Of a DNA stretch of 64,000 nucleotides, positions 34,601-49,600 are shown one piece after another. Position 1 is the stretch's first letter, and every line of letters begins with the position of its first letter. Origin of the DNA: Dromaius novaehollandiae (taxonomy: Eukaryota > Chordata > Aves > Casuariiformes > Dromaiidae); NCBI RefSeq assembly GCF_036370855.1, contig NC_088105.1:8189619-8253618 (forward strand), in the 5' to 3' direction. The notes under the pieces were generated by a model. It saw nothing but the letters and a program-made list of their open reading frames with translations. It was not told where the DNA came from and searched no databases. The position numbers and the translations under genes are program-made.

Positions 34601-37600
34601 ACCAGAGAGGCCATAGCAGGGCAGCTAGCCCTGTTGCATGCCAGGATAGACCATATATTGAAGGGCACTTTTGATGTTTAAGTTAAAGTGTTACAATAAC
34701 TGCAATTATTTATCCGAGCCCCCTGAGACTGAATGTCTTCACGTACTGGGTCAGGATTCTCTAAAAATAGATCACGGATGCACATGGTGCGCAGACCTTT
34801 GGGAGCTGTCCATCGCTAATGCACTCTGTCATTTTTGGTGCCGTGGGGCTCTCTGAAAGACCATATGGGCAACAGGGTAGAGAGAGGACCAAGTTGAGTG
34901 CGGGGTGCTGTGCCTGGCTGAACTTGGAATTTCCTTCCTGTGGGATGATGTCTGAGACCTAATGTTATTTCAACCTATTTATGTGCTTTTCATTTCCTTT
35001 ATTTTAATGAAGTATAGCTTACACCAATGATGTTTTTATCCTCATCTTCAAAGCTGGATTACAGCTAAATGGGGCCCACATGCATCAAAGGTTTCAGGCT
35101 AAACAAAGGCAGGAATAAGAAACTTGTTAGTGTTCTCTCCAAGGTGGATTTTTGGCTATATTCTGCCAAGATGCCCAGCTCCTTCTAACAGGCACATGGC
35201 GCTACTAATAAGCATGTCGGTAAAGAGAAAGGATAGATTTTTTTTTTTTCTAATGAAAGTGCACAGGGATTTCCCTTACTCAGATAACAACTTCATTCAG
35301 TGCCCAAGTTCAGTTTTTAACAGTGAAATGATTGTTTTCTCTATGTGTGTGTGTATATATATGTATATTTAAGTTCCCAGGCTTCAAGTAATATCGTGTC
35401 CTTGGACCAGATACCTTGGACCTTTTATTACTGTAGAATTCATCCAGTTTTCTTCCTGGAAAGTTAACAGGGGGCCTAATATATGGCAATTTAAACTTTT
35501 GCCAGATAACTGTGAAACTAGTATATGTTTTCAAATGCAGTAGAGTTCAATCACCAAAACTTTCTGAGAAAAAGTTTGGTTGTCATATTTTTGTAATGTA
35601 ATATATTGATGCTGTTCTGGACAGATGTGATTCTGCTAAATAAATGGCTTAATGTTGTACCAGATACTGAATAAGGACTTTCACTGTAGGGGGCTTAAAT
35701 GATGTTCATGCAGTATTTCTTATGCTTCTTTGAGAGGCGTTTTGTTTAAAAAATGGTCACCTCTTCCAAATTGCCCTAAGGCATGCAGGGAAATGAGAGA
35801 CATCCTTATTCGGGAATGAAGGCTGGTGTATCTTCTGCTTTAATTCTGACCAGTGGTTTATAAAGTCAATATGTCTTCCCCCCTCACTAATGTACAACTG
35901 TAACGTCAGGTAAAATGGCATGAAAAGTTAGAATGTTGTTTTGGGAAGGGAATATGTTTTTGCCAAAGTCTGTCCGTGTTTCTTTTCCAGGGACACTTCA
36001 AAAACTGGCACTGCTGAAGATGTCAGCTTCTGTGTTATCCCTGATGCCCATGTGGTTGTCATATATGGAAGTAAACATGCCTCTAACTCTTTCATTGTTA
36101 CTACACACCGATAGAAATAACACACCTTTTCCTAAATGTAAATAATCTTGATCTGGACCAGAAAATGAATTAAATTTGAGGCTGTTGCACCTGGCTGTGG
36201 GGCTGATAAAAATCCAAATTCATGCTGAAGCAGAAAGTAGGGGGAACACATGTAAACTAAAATGCCACAGCAGGCCTCTCATAAGTCCTTCCACATTAGT
36301 TTTGAAATGGTCTGTCTTAAACAGGGCTTGATACTTTCCTTTTTTTCTTTCTTTTTTCAGGCTTCTTCTCATTCTAAAAGGCTTGTTTGCTTATTTTTGC
36401 TCTTCAGTCCCTCTGCAGAGGAAGGTTATGCGTGGCTGCAATCTGGTTTGAATCTTGCCCAGTGGCAAAAACTAAGCTGTATTAACTGTAAAGTGTTAGC
36501 TTGTGTTTTGAAGCTGATAGCAGGTGGTTATCTCTTCTGTTAGCAGATCAGAATCTTGTTTTTGCTGCTTGCTCAACAGCTGCTCTTAAAACAGATACTG
36601 CATTGTACTTTTGGGAGTGGAATTTTCTTAAGGCTGTAGTTATTTCCTTAGCACTTTGAATCATTCGTGTCCTTAGAAGCACTTAGCAAATTAGAGGAAA
36701 AGGCTGTGTTTTCTAGCACTTAGACTTTGAATGGCTAATTCTGACATGAAAGTTAAATGTTACTCTGCGGAATGCAAACACTTTGACTTTCTCCCCCTCC
36801 CCCATTGATTGGTTTGAATCCATGAGTTATTTCCCACTAGACTTCAGCCAAGTAAACTTTAACAAATTCCCATAGTCAGACTGATGAACGTGCTTTGTCA
36901 TTAAATAATCAAAAGCCATCTTGCAGCAAGTCCCAGGAGGAGGACAGCTAGGAAGCATGAGCTTTAGACATCCAAGAGACTTTTCTTTTTTTCGCTATAG
37001 TTTATGCCTAGGAAGCAAAGAGGAACATTGAATATTAGCCTTTGCTGATAATGTTACTGACTCAGCAGCAAGGCTTTTATCTCTGCTTCAATCACATTTC
37101 CCTGCGTCCTCAGATAACTTGATATTATGTCATCTTTGCATCAAAAAAAGTAGGATTAAAAAGTCATTGGAGAGGAGCCACTGTGATTCCTAACTGCTGC
37201 AGAGAGGAGCACAAGTGCAGAGCATTGGCCGCAGCTGCTCTGACTCAGGCTGTCATGGCTAGTTGAACATTTTCCCTGATGAGTACTGAGTGTGGTCCCT
37301 GGCTTCTTTATCTTGGAGCTTGCCAACAGGGAAGTGACTTTTTGGGGTTGTTATGCCTCCCAGCTGCAGCTCTGGGTGAGAAGATAGATAAATGCTGCAA
37401 CAGTAACATCCACAGCCGTTAGAAGGGGAAAGCTAAAGGCACAGTCTGGCATACGGATTTTGTAATCTCGCAGGGTCCTTGTCTTCAAGGACCTTCCTGT
37501 CCTAGGTCTGAATCTCCAGGATCTGGAGACTGAGCTTCAGATTTGCTACTCAGGGGGGTTTCAGTGTTGGGGTACATATTAGTGCTATTAACTCCCTTTG

Positions 37601-40600
37601 ACCATTTTTGAGAGATGTGGTTTTTTGCTTTTGGAAATTCCCCTTAAAGGAATAACATCAGTTCTTCTAGACTAACCAGAACTGGTAATTGACACTAGAA
37701 TCTGTAATGACAATGACCAAAAAAAAAAAAAATCTGAAGATAAGTGAAAAGCATAGCAATTACATATGCAAGTCACTATACTAGGATAGCAAGAATGCTA
37801 ACAAAAGGAGCATACTAAAGGATGAGAAATAAATGTGGGAAGTGTATGGCTAGGGCTAAAGCTTATGTTTGTGTTTCAGAAGGCAACAGAACCAATGTCA
37901 TTTCTCATTTCTGGGACCTGAGGGGTTAAGAAGAGTGCTGGTGTCTTCAGGAGCTGATGGCCTGTGCTGTGTTTTTCCTTAGTTGTCTAGAATTAAGGCT
38001 AGACTTAGTGACTGGGAAAAGGAGGATTGATGTGCCTTTTTTATTACTGGATACACCAATACTTTGTTTTAGGATTGCTGTAGCAAGAGTATAGTATTAC
38101 CTCAGAGGTGGCCTCAGCTGTGGGGAGGTGTGCTGCTTTGGAGGTGCTGAGTAGCCAGGTGAGAGAGCTGTGGGAGGAGATGAGCAGACTGCCCCGTTGG
38201 GGGGGATGAATGGGAAGGAAACAGGGTCTTCACAGAGACCCTTCAGGGCAAAGAACCCAAGCGCCGTGTTGCAAGGAAGGAGGAACGTAGACTAGCAAAA
38301 AGGGGGAGGCTGGAAACTTGGCACTGCTGGCAACACAGCAAAGGCTCCTTTGTCTGTGGTTCTGCCATTACAGAACAGGCATAGGACTCTGCAACCAGGT
38401 GAGGAAGAGGTTGTCCCGTCAGAGGCACTGTCAGAGCCAGCTGAGTCTCAGGCAAGTGTTTGCACGAAGGAAAAAAAGGTGGGTGATAGCAGTCAGAGGC
38501 TGTCTGCTATGGGGAATGCCAGTATCCATCTGCCAGCCTGCCTTAGGTTTTTGGAGGTTTGCTGCTTGGATTTGGGATGTTGCAGAGAGATTGCCAAAGC
38601 TGCTTCGGTTTTCTGGCTATGCTGCTTATCCATGTGGTCATCAGTGAATCTGCCAGGAGTGACCCTGAGCATAACAGGAGTAAGTACTGCACTCTGGGGC
38701 TCAAGTGGTATTTTCCTCAATAAGGAAAGAGGCAATGAGGGGGAGAGGCTCTTTATTATTATTATTATTTTATTTTTTTTATTACCCCAGGCCCCTCACC
38801 CCAACCTATGATTCTATGATGTTGACTAAAATCAAGGTTAGATTACTAGTCAGGTTTAACGTTTGAGGATTTAAGTAACCCACTTTATTTCCAGATTCTG
38901 TGGGATTATGAAGAGGGTTGGTGCAGGAAAGAACCATTATTTTTGGCTTTAGTATTGGGTTCAGTCTTCTCAGTACCGTTAGGATCTGGGGCAAGATGGC
39001 TTGAAGAGTCATGCTTGTTATGATTCTGGATCAACCACAGTGATCAGAAGATATTAGAACTGGGATTGCAGTTAGTGTTTGGAAGAAAGATTTGACAAGC
39101 CTTACTTACTACAGGTTTTTAAGTAGCTTGAGGTTAGATGAGAAATGCTCTTGTTGATAAGAACTAATGTATTTGTCTTAATGTAATACCGGTTTCCTGG
39201 ACACAGTTATGATCAGAGTTAAGGTCTGGGCTGGGGGCAAGGTGTAAAGTGTCTGCATTATTGTTGTGTTTGGTACTAGCTATAAGAATTGGAAAGGTGT
39301 TGGTGTTCACAGAGACCAGTGCCTTATGTTCAGTTTTCTGTGCTGATTTGTCCCCAGCTATGATTAAGATCTATCCCTAGGGATAGGTTAGGTTTAAGGT
39401 TTAGGAAAAAAGCATTGGAAAGCCAAACATAATCAGAGTCTATTTGCCTTGCTGGGGGGCTAACAGTTTAGGGCCATTAACTATGGTAAGGTTAGGGTTT
39501 ATGTTTGGAGGAAATTTCATTTTGGATCAACGTATTTTGTTTGCTTTTATTGTGGAAGTCATCTTGTGGGAATTCACTGAATTTAGGGTTGGCTTCAGGG
39601 GTTAGAAAAAGAAGACTTGAAAAGCGACAAAAAGTAGAAGGGGTGAAATTCAGATTTTCTGTAGAAATTTCTGTTGCTAGAGGCTGGGGCCTTGAGTCCT
39701 GGGTTACTGTAAAAAGTGCTCCTGCAGGTATAATTGGAAATGTGGCTAGGGTTTGGAAATCTAACACCCCAGCTGCTGTGTTTATTGCTGAATTATGCAG
39801 TGTCCACAGGTTTAGGAAGGAGACTGTGACTGTTTGTGGGCGATACCTTATGTTCTGTTTTACTTTAGGGATTGATCTCCTGGGTATAAGCAGGATTATG
39901 GATGGGTCTGGGGATTAAGTTTATGACTGGAGAATGTAGTGTTTCAAGGCTGTTGAATTCAATAAGGCCTGCAAGCTTGCAGAGAAGTCTACGGTCAATA
40001 GGAGGGCAACCCCTTATATTCTGCTTTATGGTACAGTTTATCCATTACTTGTAATCATGACTAGGAAATCCAGAGGTTCAGGAGCTTGGGTCACTGCTGG
40101 TTTCTGCAGCTCCTGCAAAGTTCAGAGGTCTGTGGTCAAGGGGAGACCAAGGCCTTATGCTTCCTTTTACAGTTTGGAGAGGTCTTCCAGTATGTAGAGC
40201 TAGGATTTGTTCAGAGCTTGTAGTAAAAGTATTTAAGAGCCCAGGCTTGCTGCTGGGTTCTACAAGCAATAGTTTGCTTTCTACTTTTTTAGCTCTGTAT
40301 TTGTCAATGCTATATGTTCTTTTTTGTGTTTTGAAAGGGTCTACTAGTTGTAATTGAGGTTAGCACTGAGGTTAGTGTTTGAGACAATTACAGATCCCGC
40401 AAAACCCAGCAATAAGGGATAGGAAGAGGGTCGGTGTCAGTGGGTAGCAGTATGTCCTGGTCTGACATAGACAGGGAACCTCTGTGTACCACAGTTGAAA
40501 TAGCCTGGGGGTTAGCATGCAGGTTTTGGAATCTAAACATTCATGAGCCTGTTTTACTGATGGATTGTGCAGGCTCAAAAGTCAGGAGGACATAGAACAG

Positions 40601-43600
40601 CAGGAGCCAATGTCTGATGATCTCTTTTATTGTGCAGAATAATCCCTTGCTTGGTTAATGTTAGAGCTGAGTTTATTTCTTGGGAATGGAAGAGTTTGAG
40701 AGCTCTGTTTACTTCTGGCCTGCGCAGAACCTACAGATGTAGAGAGGGAGCTTATGCTGATGGAGCATGTGCGCTGTGTTCATATGTTATAGATTGATCC
40801 CCCTGGATTCAACTAGGGTTTATTTTTGAGTTTGTCATTAGTGTTAAGACTTGGATCTGAATTTACTCCTGGATTCTGTGTGGCCAGCAGAATTAAGAGG
40901 AGCGCTGGTGTCACCTGGGTGCATTCCCTCTTCTCTATTACTGTATGTATGGAGTCTTTGGTAATACTTTTATTTGGGTGAAGGTCTGGAACTCTTCAGC
41001 TTCTATGGTTTGGCTTATTTCGGTGTTCTTCAATGCCTGCAGACTGAAGGTGGGATGTTGGTAGAGGTGAATTCCTGTGTTCTCTTTTGCTTTATGGAAA
41101 CGTGCATCCACTGCTGTATGGGTACTCTAGTTATGGCTTGGGTTAGGCTTAGACTTTGGTGATTTCAAGCTCCTGTAAACTGAGATGCGAGCAGATTATT
41201 CAGGTTCCATAGGTTTAGAAAGAGCCTGTTGCTGATAAGCGGCAAGTGCTGCATGTTCTTTTGTGCTGGGTATGGGTCTCCTGTTTGCAGTCTGTGTTAT
41301 GGTGAAGGCTGGGGCATCCAAAGGCTCCAGGCCCCAAAGTGTTCTGCAGAGCTGACAAAACTAGAAGGCCAGGGGCTGATATGGGTTTATGCCTGATGTT
41401 GTCTTCACAAAGTAAAAGGCTTGGAATTTCCTTGAGCCTGAAATGAAACAAGCAGTCCTAGTAACTGCTGGGAAGAGGCACCAGCACAACTGGTTCTTGT
41501 AACTAAGCAAGGAACAGCAGAGGAATAGACGAGCACTAGGCTCATTTTTCCCAGTCTTACGCCATTAAACTTACTTGACTCACTCACATAAATCAGTTTC
41601 TGGACGCTGTGAGTGCTTGCACCAAATGATGCATGCTTTTTCAGTAGGAAGTTCTGGATGAAGTTTTCACTCAATTTTCTCCTAGATAAGTGGCTTCAGG
41701 GCTCCAGAGGAGCCTACTCAGATTCTTTTGAGTACTAGAGAATAATAATTGCTTTTGGGTCTCTTGCCTCTTCAAATATTTTTTTCTTCCCACTCTGGCT
41801 GTTTATGAGGCTTTAGTTACACTCATTTTTCAAAACACTAATCTGAAATTAATTCAGAGTGTGTGAGTGAAATATGAAAATGTCACTGCTGCTAAATACC
41901 TCCTCTTAGTTTATAATTTCTTACTTAAAGCAGGACTTCTATGCAAACTGTCGTTGTTAAGCTGTGGAGTAGGCTCCTGATATGTTTAATCCATTTCTCA
42001 CTCTCTCTCATTTCTCATACAAACAAGTTATTTGCTGCTTCCACAAAAAGTCTTGTCAAAGAGTTGTTATTTCAGGCTAGTGAGCTCATAACTGTCTGCT
42101 GGCAGAACTCCACTCTGACTTCTTCATACAAAATAATACTGTTGCCAGGATTTTTTGCCTAATACCTGAGCCTTGCAGGAAGTTCTGTTTCACAGAAGAA
42201 GAGTGAAACTGCTATTGGGACATTTCCTGCTCTTTTGACTACAAAGTTCACACTTGTCTTTTTGGGCCAGCCTGTCTTCGTATATGATACAGGTTTTAAG
42301 TGTCAGAAACGTGTTCAGAGCTAGACCAGGGCTAAGAAAAGCGGTCATTTCTTTAGTGCACACACCAAATCGCAAAGCCGGTGCAAATGTGTTGGTTCAG
42401 TTGTGCTAACTGAGATGGTATCTGATCCTGCTGCCTATGGCAAGCTTTGAACAACTTCACGTTTGCCATGTTGTCAGCAGCGAGGTGCGTAGTGTGTGGA
42501 ATATCATCCTTTGTTGCACTCGCTTTATAAACTGCATCTTTATTTGAATGCAGACTGCCCAGCCACTGCAGAGCAGTTGTATCTAACTGGCAAATGATAG
42601 CAAGAGTAAATTCAATGTACCACAGAGGAGACTTGCTGAGAGGAAATGTTTCAAGTCTCAGTTATGTTTCCGTCTGACAGAGTGAGAACTCTAAGGGAGA
42701 GGAAGGAGGTATGTCATCTACCGTCAGTAACCACGTGCCTGACAAAAGTGACCAGCTCCTGTTGCAGCTGCAGAATGTGTGGCCAAGTTGGTTACTACAC
42801 ATACACTTCTGGAACAGCCCACAGATGAAAACATCTGATTATAACGATTTGGGCTCAGAACTGGACCAAAGCTCAAGCCTTTTCCGCTCTGGAAGATGTA
42901 TTTCTTTCAGATCTCCTGAACTGACAAGATGCATCTTTTCCAAGATCTCCTGAACCGACAACACAGATGAAGCTGTAAAGCAGTGTTAACGCTGGCATGG
43001 AAGTATGCATATACTTGGAAGAAACTAGTTAGGGAGCCAGACAAGCTGAGATCTAAGCTCATTAGATTCTCTATCAGTGATCTGAATGGCTTAATCAAAT
43101 ACTTTAAAATAAAAGACCTACCCAGCTAACTGTTACAGGGCAGAAGTAGTTTATGCTGAAATGGACTTGTAAGATATGTGTTATCTGCCTTTGGTAAGTT
43201 CGGAGCCTGAAAAATGAGCACCACTAACAAAACATCCTCAGCAGACCTGATTGCTGGGAAACCCTTTGTTGTCTGCTCTTCCAGTTCTCTCCGGCAGTGA
43301 CTGAGAGAGAAGCTGGCACATGTTTAGGAAACAGCAAAATGATTTTTCAGCTGAGGCAAACTTTTCCCTTTGCTTTTTCTGTGAGGAGATTGATTAGCTG
43401 ATTGCATCTATTTCATTTATTTAGCAAATCCCTCTAGTGGCTCATTGTTTATATGACATATTGATTGCAGCTGAAAAGACACATTAGTTGTGCTTATTGT
43501 ATGGATTTCACATGAAAATCTTGCTGGTTTATTTGAAAAGTGCTGCTTCAGGAAAAGAGCCTCTACCAGTTTCAGAGGAAAACCAGTAAAAATGACATGA

Positions 43601-46600
43601 CTTCTGAGTGGTGAGCAGATGATGCTAAGATCCTTAGATTACTTATGGGGGCATTAAGCAATGCTCTGTTGCCTGTGGTATGCAGTAAGTCAAACTAAAT
43701 GATCTGTTGGACACCTCTGAACATCACTTTGCTGAAGCTATCAAGTTTCTTAGAAGGTAAGTGAAATAACGAATTAGGTTTCAGTTTCTGTTATCTCACA
43801 AGTGTGTTGCTGTGTAAAACCCAAAGTCTCTGAAGAAGAATCTGTTATTTTATACATAAAAGTTGTCACATATCATCTGCCATTTTGCACTGGAGCACTA
43901 GAATCGCAGTTAGGACAGCGTTTATCACTGCATTCTCAAAGGGAGAGCTTGGGATCAGGTTCCTCCAAGCTCGGTAGGATCAGTTTTCCCAGCCTTTGCA
44001 ATTCCTGCCTTGGAGCCCAGGGGAACCCCAATGTCAAGGCAGTGGGGACACTGCTGGACAAGGAGTATGATACATGCGAGGGCTATTTGAGCCAGAGCAT
44101 GTCCCTGTTGAAACAATCAGATTTAAAGCCTGCAGACATACATGAGAGTCTTTCCACTGATGTTACAAAGCTTTGGCTCAGGCCTTGTCTTTCAGCACTT
44201 TATCCCTTGGCAGCGGCTATATCTAGGCTGTGTATCCCTCCCATTGGACATAGCATAGATGGAAACCATGTTCTGCAGGATAAAGGCAAATAAGTATTTT
44301 ATTGGGCTTGCTTTGGCCAGTAATTTTAGAAGGAAGTAGCTACGGAGACTTAGTAAGTGTCCAGTTCCCTTCTCTGTTTACATCCATGCAGTGAAGGGAA
44401 AAAATTAGCTATCCTCAAACTCTATTTGTGGTCAGGATTAAACCTTAAGAAGTTAAAATGAATCAGTCATTCACATTCTTTCCACATGCATTTACCACAT
44501 TGCTGATGCAGTCTTCAGTGCTCTGCTCTCCCTGAAATTTTCATATCTCCAATGATGTTTCCTAGAAACTTGTACAAAGAGAACAAACTGTCAGAGTAGG
44601 GTCCTGTAGTGTAATTGGAAGAAATCTCATCCAAATCCTTCCTTTGTTTAAATGTCACTTGCTTGGATCCTTTTTCCTTAGTTGGTGATAAGGAATGCAC
44701 AGCATTTCTTACATTACTCTGCAGTCATCTTAGTTTACAAGGTTAGGGAAATGCTGAGAAGTTGACATTTGTGTTTTTTCTCTCTTCCCTCTGGAGTTAA
44801 CTTAATTGTCAGCATAGCAATAGTTTTTGATGATTTTGAGTGTGAAGGCAGTCCTTTCCCAGAGAAAATACGTTCTAAATCAGAAATTCATACTGTGTCA
44901 CATACATTGACTAAACAGTAGCCATGTGTCATGCACATGTGTACCCATGCCGCCTCATAGGGAGGCCATGTGGATTCCTGTATGTGTCAGTGCAGTATGA
45001 GATCACAGATGAAAGGGATTCAGACTCAGAAATTTTAGCTAGTATTTGGAATTTAAAAGTGGCAATGCTTTCGTTCTACGTAGCTCTGGTAAATTATGAG
45101 GTGGTTAATTTTATGCTATTAATCTGGAGAACCTACACTTACTGCCTGTTATTCTGTGCTGCATTCTGTTTCTGAAGAAAGAAAAATCTGTTTCACCGCT
45201 TGAGTGCTGAGAAAAATGGAGTTTAGCTGCCCAATTTGACAGCTTGCTTTAGAAACAAGACCTTCAAAGTGCCAAAAGATGAAAGGCAGTTAATAAACCA
45301 ACTCAGAATCTCAGCCCTCTTATCCACACCCCCTTCTGAATTTGTGGCTGGAGCTAGGGACCGCTCACGAGATCAGCAAAGGGAGCATGTACTCAATGAG
45401 CTCAACAGGTCTGGGCTAAATTTTGGGACCTTAAAACAGCGGTAAGTTGTGGTTAGCATTGTGGAGGCTGGGGTCTGGGACTAAGCTCTTGAGTAGAATT
45501 CATCTACTTTTAATTCCTGCAAATGTGTGCAAAGCATGCCCAATCCTGGAGATGTGTGTTTTCTCAAGTACAAGTGCTTTACTGCTTTAAAAACTAGATC
45601 TAGAACCACATCTCCTGAAACCCAAGGCTCTTTTCAGTGACAAAGGCAAAACACTTGTATAGGAAGAAAAGCTTTACTTCAGAACATTTTCTCCATGTTG
45701 CTTTTAAGAAACTCAGAAGATTGCCTTGGCCATAAATTTACCACTAGACTGACAAATATTCTATGAATGTGTTAAATAACTCTGCAAAAGCTGAATGTTC
45801 ATAATTTATTTTGAGGGAAATTCCATTCTGCCATGTCTAATGGGAGGAGCATAGGACTGGCATATCATTCCCAGCCCTGACACTCACTCCTCTTCTGCAG
45901 TTTGTGAAAAATCCGTTAATCCCTTTGCCTTTGTTTCCCTCGTTGCAAAGTGGAGGCTGTAATGCTGCCTCAGTGCCGTGCTTGGGGACCTTGATGAGAC
46001 CTTTGCCATGGATTTCAGAGGCCTTTGGGCATTCCCTCTAACCTGTCTGATTCATACAGCCCAATTCCCGGAGACAGCTTGAAGATCGAAGCGAGAACAC
46101 TGTAAAGTCAGTCTCCAGTTGAAAGTCGGAAGGCTTTGACTTGATAGGTTGACTATTTCATGCTTGCAAAATCTCTTTTTTCCATATTCAGAACGGTCTT
46201 GGTGTATGAAGCGTTGTCACCTTTCCAGCTGTTTCTACATCTGTGGAATGTGATGGACAAAATTACAAGGGACATCCAGCAAAACCCTCTACTTCATATA
46301 GGAAGGCTGAATATTTCTCTTTCCTGCTTGGCTGAACTGTGTGCGGTGTTTTTTTTTTTTTTCCCCCCCTGTTTTTCTCTTACTTGATTGCGTATGAAAC
46401 ATTTTCAGTTGTTCGCCAGCAAATATGACATAATCCATTTATTTTGAAGTGCTGTACCACACCATGCAGTTCAAGTAATCTCCATTTTACAGTGTAAATG
46501 GCTACTTGGGAAAGGTTAGGCCAAAACTGAAGTCTTAAGTTCCTAGCTGGCTTGAGCCAAGTATAACTCTACACTAACTTACTCATGACTGTGAGCTTTA

Positions 46601-49600
46601 GCTTGATGTTGGTGGAAAGCAGAACTTGGCATGACGAGTTTATACCGAATGAAAACTGTGTCAGTGAGAGGGTAACGAAACCCACTATGTTTTAGTTTGC
46701 TGAAAATTTGCAGTAGATGAAGAAGTGCATAGTCTGGTGCCATTACATGCTGTGTACAATTAACTTCGTGTTGTGGATTCACAGGGATTATGCATTGCTT
46801 GGGCTATTAAACTGTTAAGTGTTTTGGGCAGGGGTAAGTAGCTCCAGCATTAACACTTTGGTTGCTGATTCTTTGGTCCTGGAATACAGGCAATTAAATG
46901 ACTGACTTGGATTTTTGGCTGTGTTTCTTTTCAAGGGTTCTTTCTGAAGCTCTGGTAATCCCTGAAGAGGTGTAATCTTCAATTTCAGACCCTGTGACTG
47001 ACTTGGGTGGTTTGGCCTCTGGTTGTTCTGAATTGCATGGCTACGCCGGTCTGAGGAGTGTTGTTGGAACAAACCATGCCATGATCGTAGCCCTGGCTGC
47101 TATAACCTCCGTGTTGTTGGGTAGGAGTGGAGACAGAAGTTTAGGGCAGGTGGTGAAGAGGAGGGCTGCTAACCACCTGGGAAATGAACACAGAGGGAGA
47201 GTCTGGCTCTGCATGTCAGACTTAGCAACAGCACAGTAAAGGCATGATGTAGCAAAAGCTTCCTGGAGCCTGCAAATGGACAGATTGAATTAATGAAGTC
47301 CATGATGGTGGCATGACTGAAGTCTGTAAAATCTGGACGGTGAGTTCAGTATGATGTAAGATGTAGGTTTACCCACATTAGTTGTAGGTACTGAAGAGTA
47401 CTAAAGGGAGAACCTGACATCCCAGCCTTCTCCTCATGTAGTCAACCTTGCTGATTGGGTAAGCCTTTTCCCTGCCACACAGATGAAAACTTCGTAGCCG
47501 TTTACCATTTTAACATTTGGAGATAATATCTAGCTAGCTAGGGCTGTGTCAACTTACCATTTTAACATTTGGAAATAATATCTAGCTAGCTAGGGCTGTG
47601 TCAAAGGTTTGACTTATTTTTCATTTTTCTGGGTTACCTTTTCTGCATGATTTTTCATAATGTACATTGGCCTTATGGTACATAAGCACATGCCCTGCTT
47701 TGAAGACAGATCGCCCTGGCCTGCACCCATCGTGTCCTTTCATTTCCTTACCGTATGGCAGGCAGCAGCGTCTTATGAACAGCTGCCCAAAAGCAGCTGT
47801 ACATTCTGTGACCATCCCCTTAGCTGTGTTTTCAGCCTCCTGCATGTGGCTCCAATCAGCAGCAGCTGTTGTGGACACCTTGCATATCTTTGGAAGAAAC
47901 CAGAGAGAGCGCTGGGTGGATTTCATGCCTACTGCCTTCAGTTTCTCCTGCCGAGGGGCATCCAGTACACAGCTGTGGTTTTATTTATTTATTTGAGGTT
48001 GCATTTTTGAAATTTGTTTGCTCGTTTTTGATGCTGTGGGTCAGATTGGCACCGTCTGTAAAATGCAGGGGGGGGTTTTGAGACAGAGAGACAGACTAGT
48101 GCTGTGAGTGCTTGGGCGTTGTGTGACATTTCCCACCAGGGCTGCACCTGAGTGGCTTAGAACATGCCTCAGCCCATGGCGACATTAAAGGCTTCTCTGT
48201 GGTGGGATAAATAACACAAAGCCCATGTCGGCTCTGTGACTTGCCTACGAGCTGACATTCAAAGCTCCTGTCCTGGCTTTGGAGCTGCAGTCTCCAGTAT
48301 TAATCGGGTACTGCGGGCTCTTGGGTCTCTGCGCCAGACTTTCTCCTGGCAGTTTCCACCTACACTTTCTTGTTCATGCCCTTGGTTTACAGGCTGGCTG
48401 AGAGGTGCCCAGCACTGCTGGGCTTTTACTTGCTTACTGTTTTACCTGTGATCATCCCCGATTGGGATGATACATAGAGAAGTTTTTCTAAGCCTGTGCC
48501 TGGTCCTTTCTGAAGTACAAGACAAAACACCTTCTCTCCAAGTAGTTTGTTGTAGGTCCCTGTTTAATTTTTTTACTTGCTGCATCTCCTGGCCTTACTT
48601 TAAAAGCAAATTCTCTGTTAACAGTTTCCATCCCACAGGATGCTGACCTGTTCAGTACAGGGACTATGAAAGGACCAGGTCAGAAACTCATTTCTGTCTT
48701 TATTTATCCGTGTCCGTGCTAAATGTTATGAGCACTTGGGGTTTTATTTTCCTTATGCTTGTCCAATTTGCTAGTAGGCACCCAGTAAAAAGCAAGTGTT
48801 TATTGTGCACCCATGCCAGTCTTGATCCAGTCAACATGCACTGTAAGGATAAGTTGAAGTTATTGTTATGGCGTTGAAAGTTATAAGAGTTTCTATGTGT
48901 CCGGGTTGCCTGTCTACTATACTGCTTGCTAATACTCTATCAGGGGAACATCTGACAAAGTGTTAGATGAGGGTATTAATGTTGATGAGGGTATTGATAC
49001 TGATTCTGTTACAAGTGAAAGGGGAATGGTATTTTGTGGGCTGAGTGCAAGTCCAATACATTTTACCTGTGGGGATGCAGACCCTTGCATAACAAATTTT
49101 AACTTGTTTAAACTAGGCCTATTTTCCTTAGTTACCTTTCACAAACACGTTAGAAATAGTCCACAGATGGCTGACCGTAATTTGAAAACCACTGCTCTTG
49201 AGCCATACTGAAGTTGCATTCCTTTGAAAAAAGTCTTGGTAACTTTGACTGCTTCTGTTCCTGTAAGTCGGATACCTGGTACCATACAACCCCTGTACTT
49301 CAGATTGATCAGCTCTAGGGATTGGGAAGGAATCAGCCTTCCTGACTGGACTTAGGTTCGTCTCTCTATTCCGTATCATCCATTCTTGGTGGCAACGTTG
49401 CTGATTGAGAGTGGACAGAAATTACCATGCTATGTTTCCTCTAACAGGTACATAAACAATGAAGGAAAACTTGTCTTAATTATACTGTTGGAAACTGCTT
49501 TTGCTTGTGCAGGGCAAGTCTGGAGCTCTTTGTCAGTGTCTAAACCTTTAAATTTGGCTAAATTCTCCATGGGAGAACGTGGCAGAGGGGGCTTTGCATC

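Noticed and set aside
38350-38811. 153-codon plus-strand ORF ending in the CR1 tail
   Set aside because: It runs through a TTA simple repeat into the CR1 terminus and has no recognisable domain.
39505-39918. 137-codon ORF within the tandem array
   Set aside because: It crosses repeat-unit boundaries and is not preserved in other units, so there is no sign that it is translated.
43802-44293. 163-codon plus-strand ORF in COLGALT2 intron 1
   Set aside because: It is the longest ORF well away from GC-rich DNA, but composition is ordinary, no domain or splice context is seen, and its length is not exceptional for 37 kb of intron.
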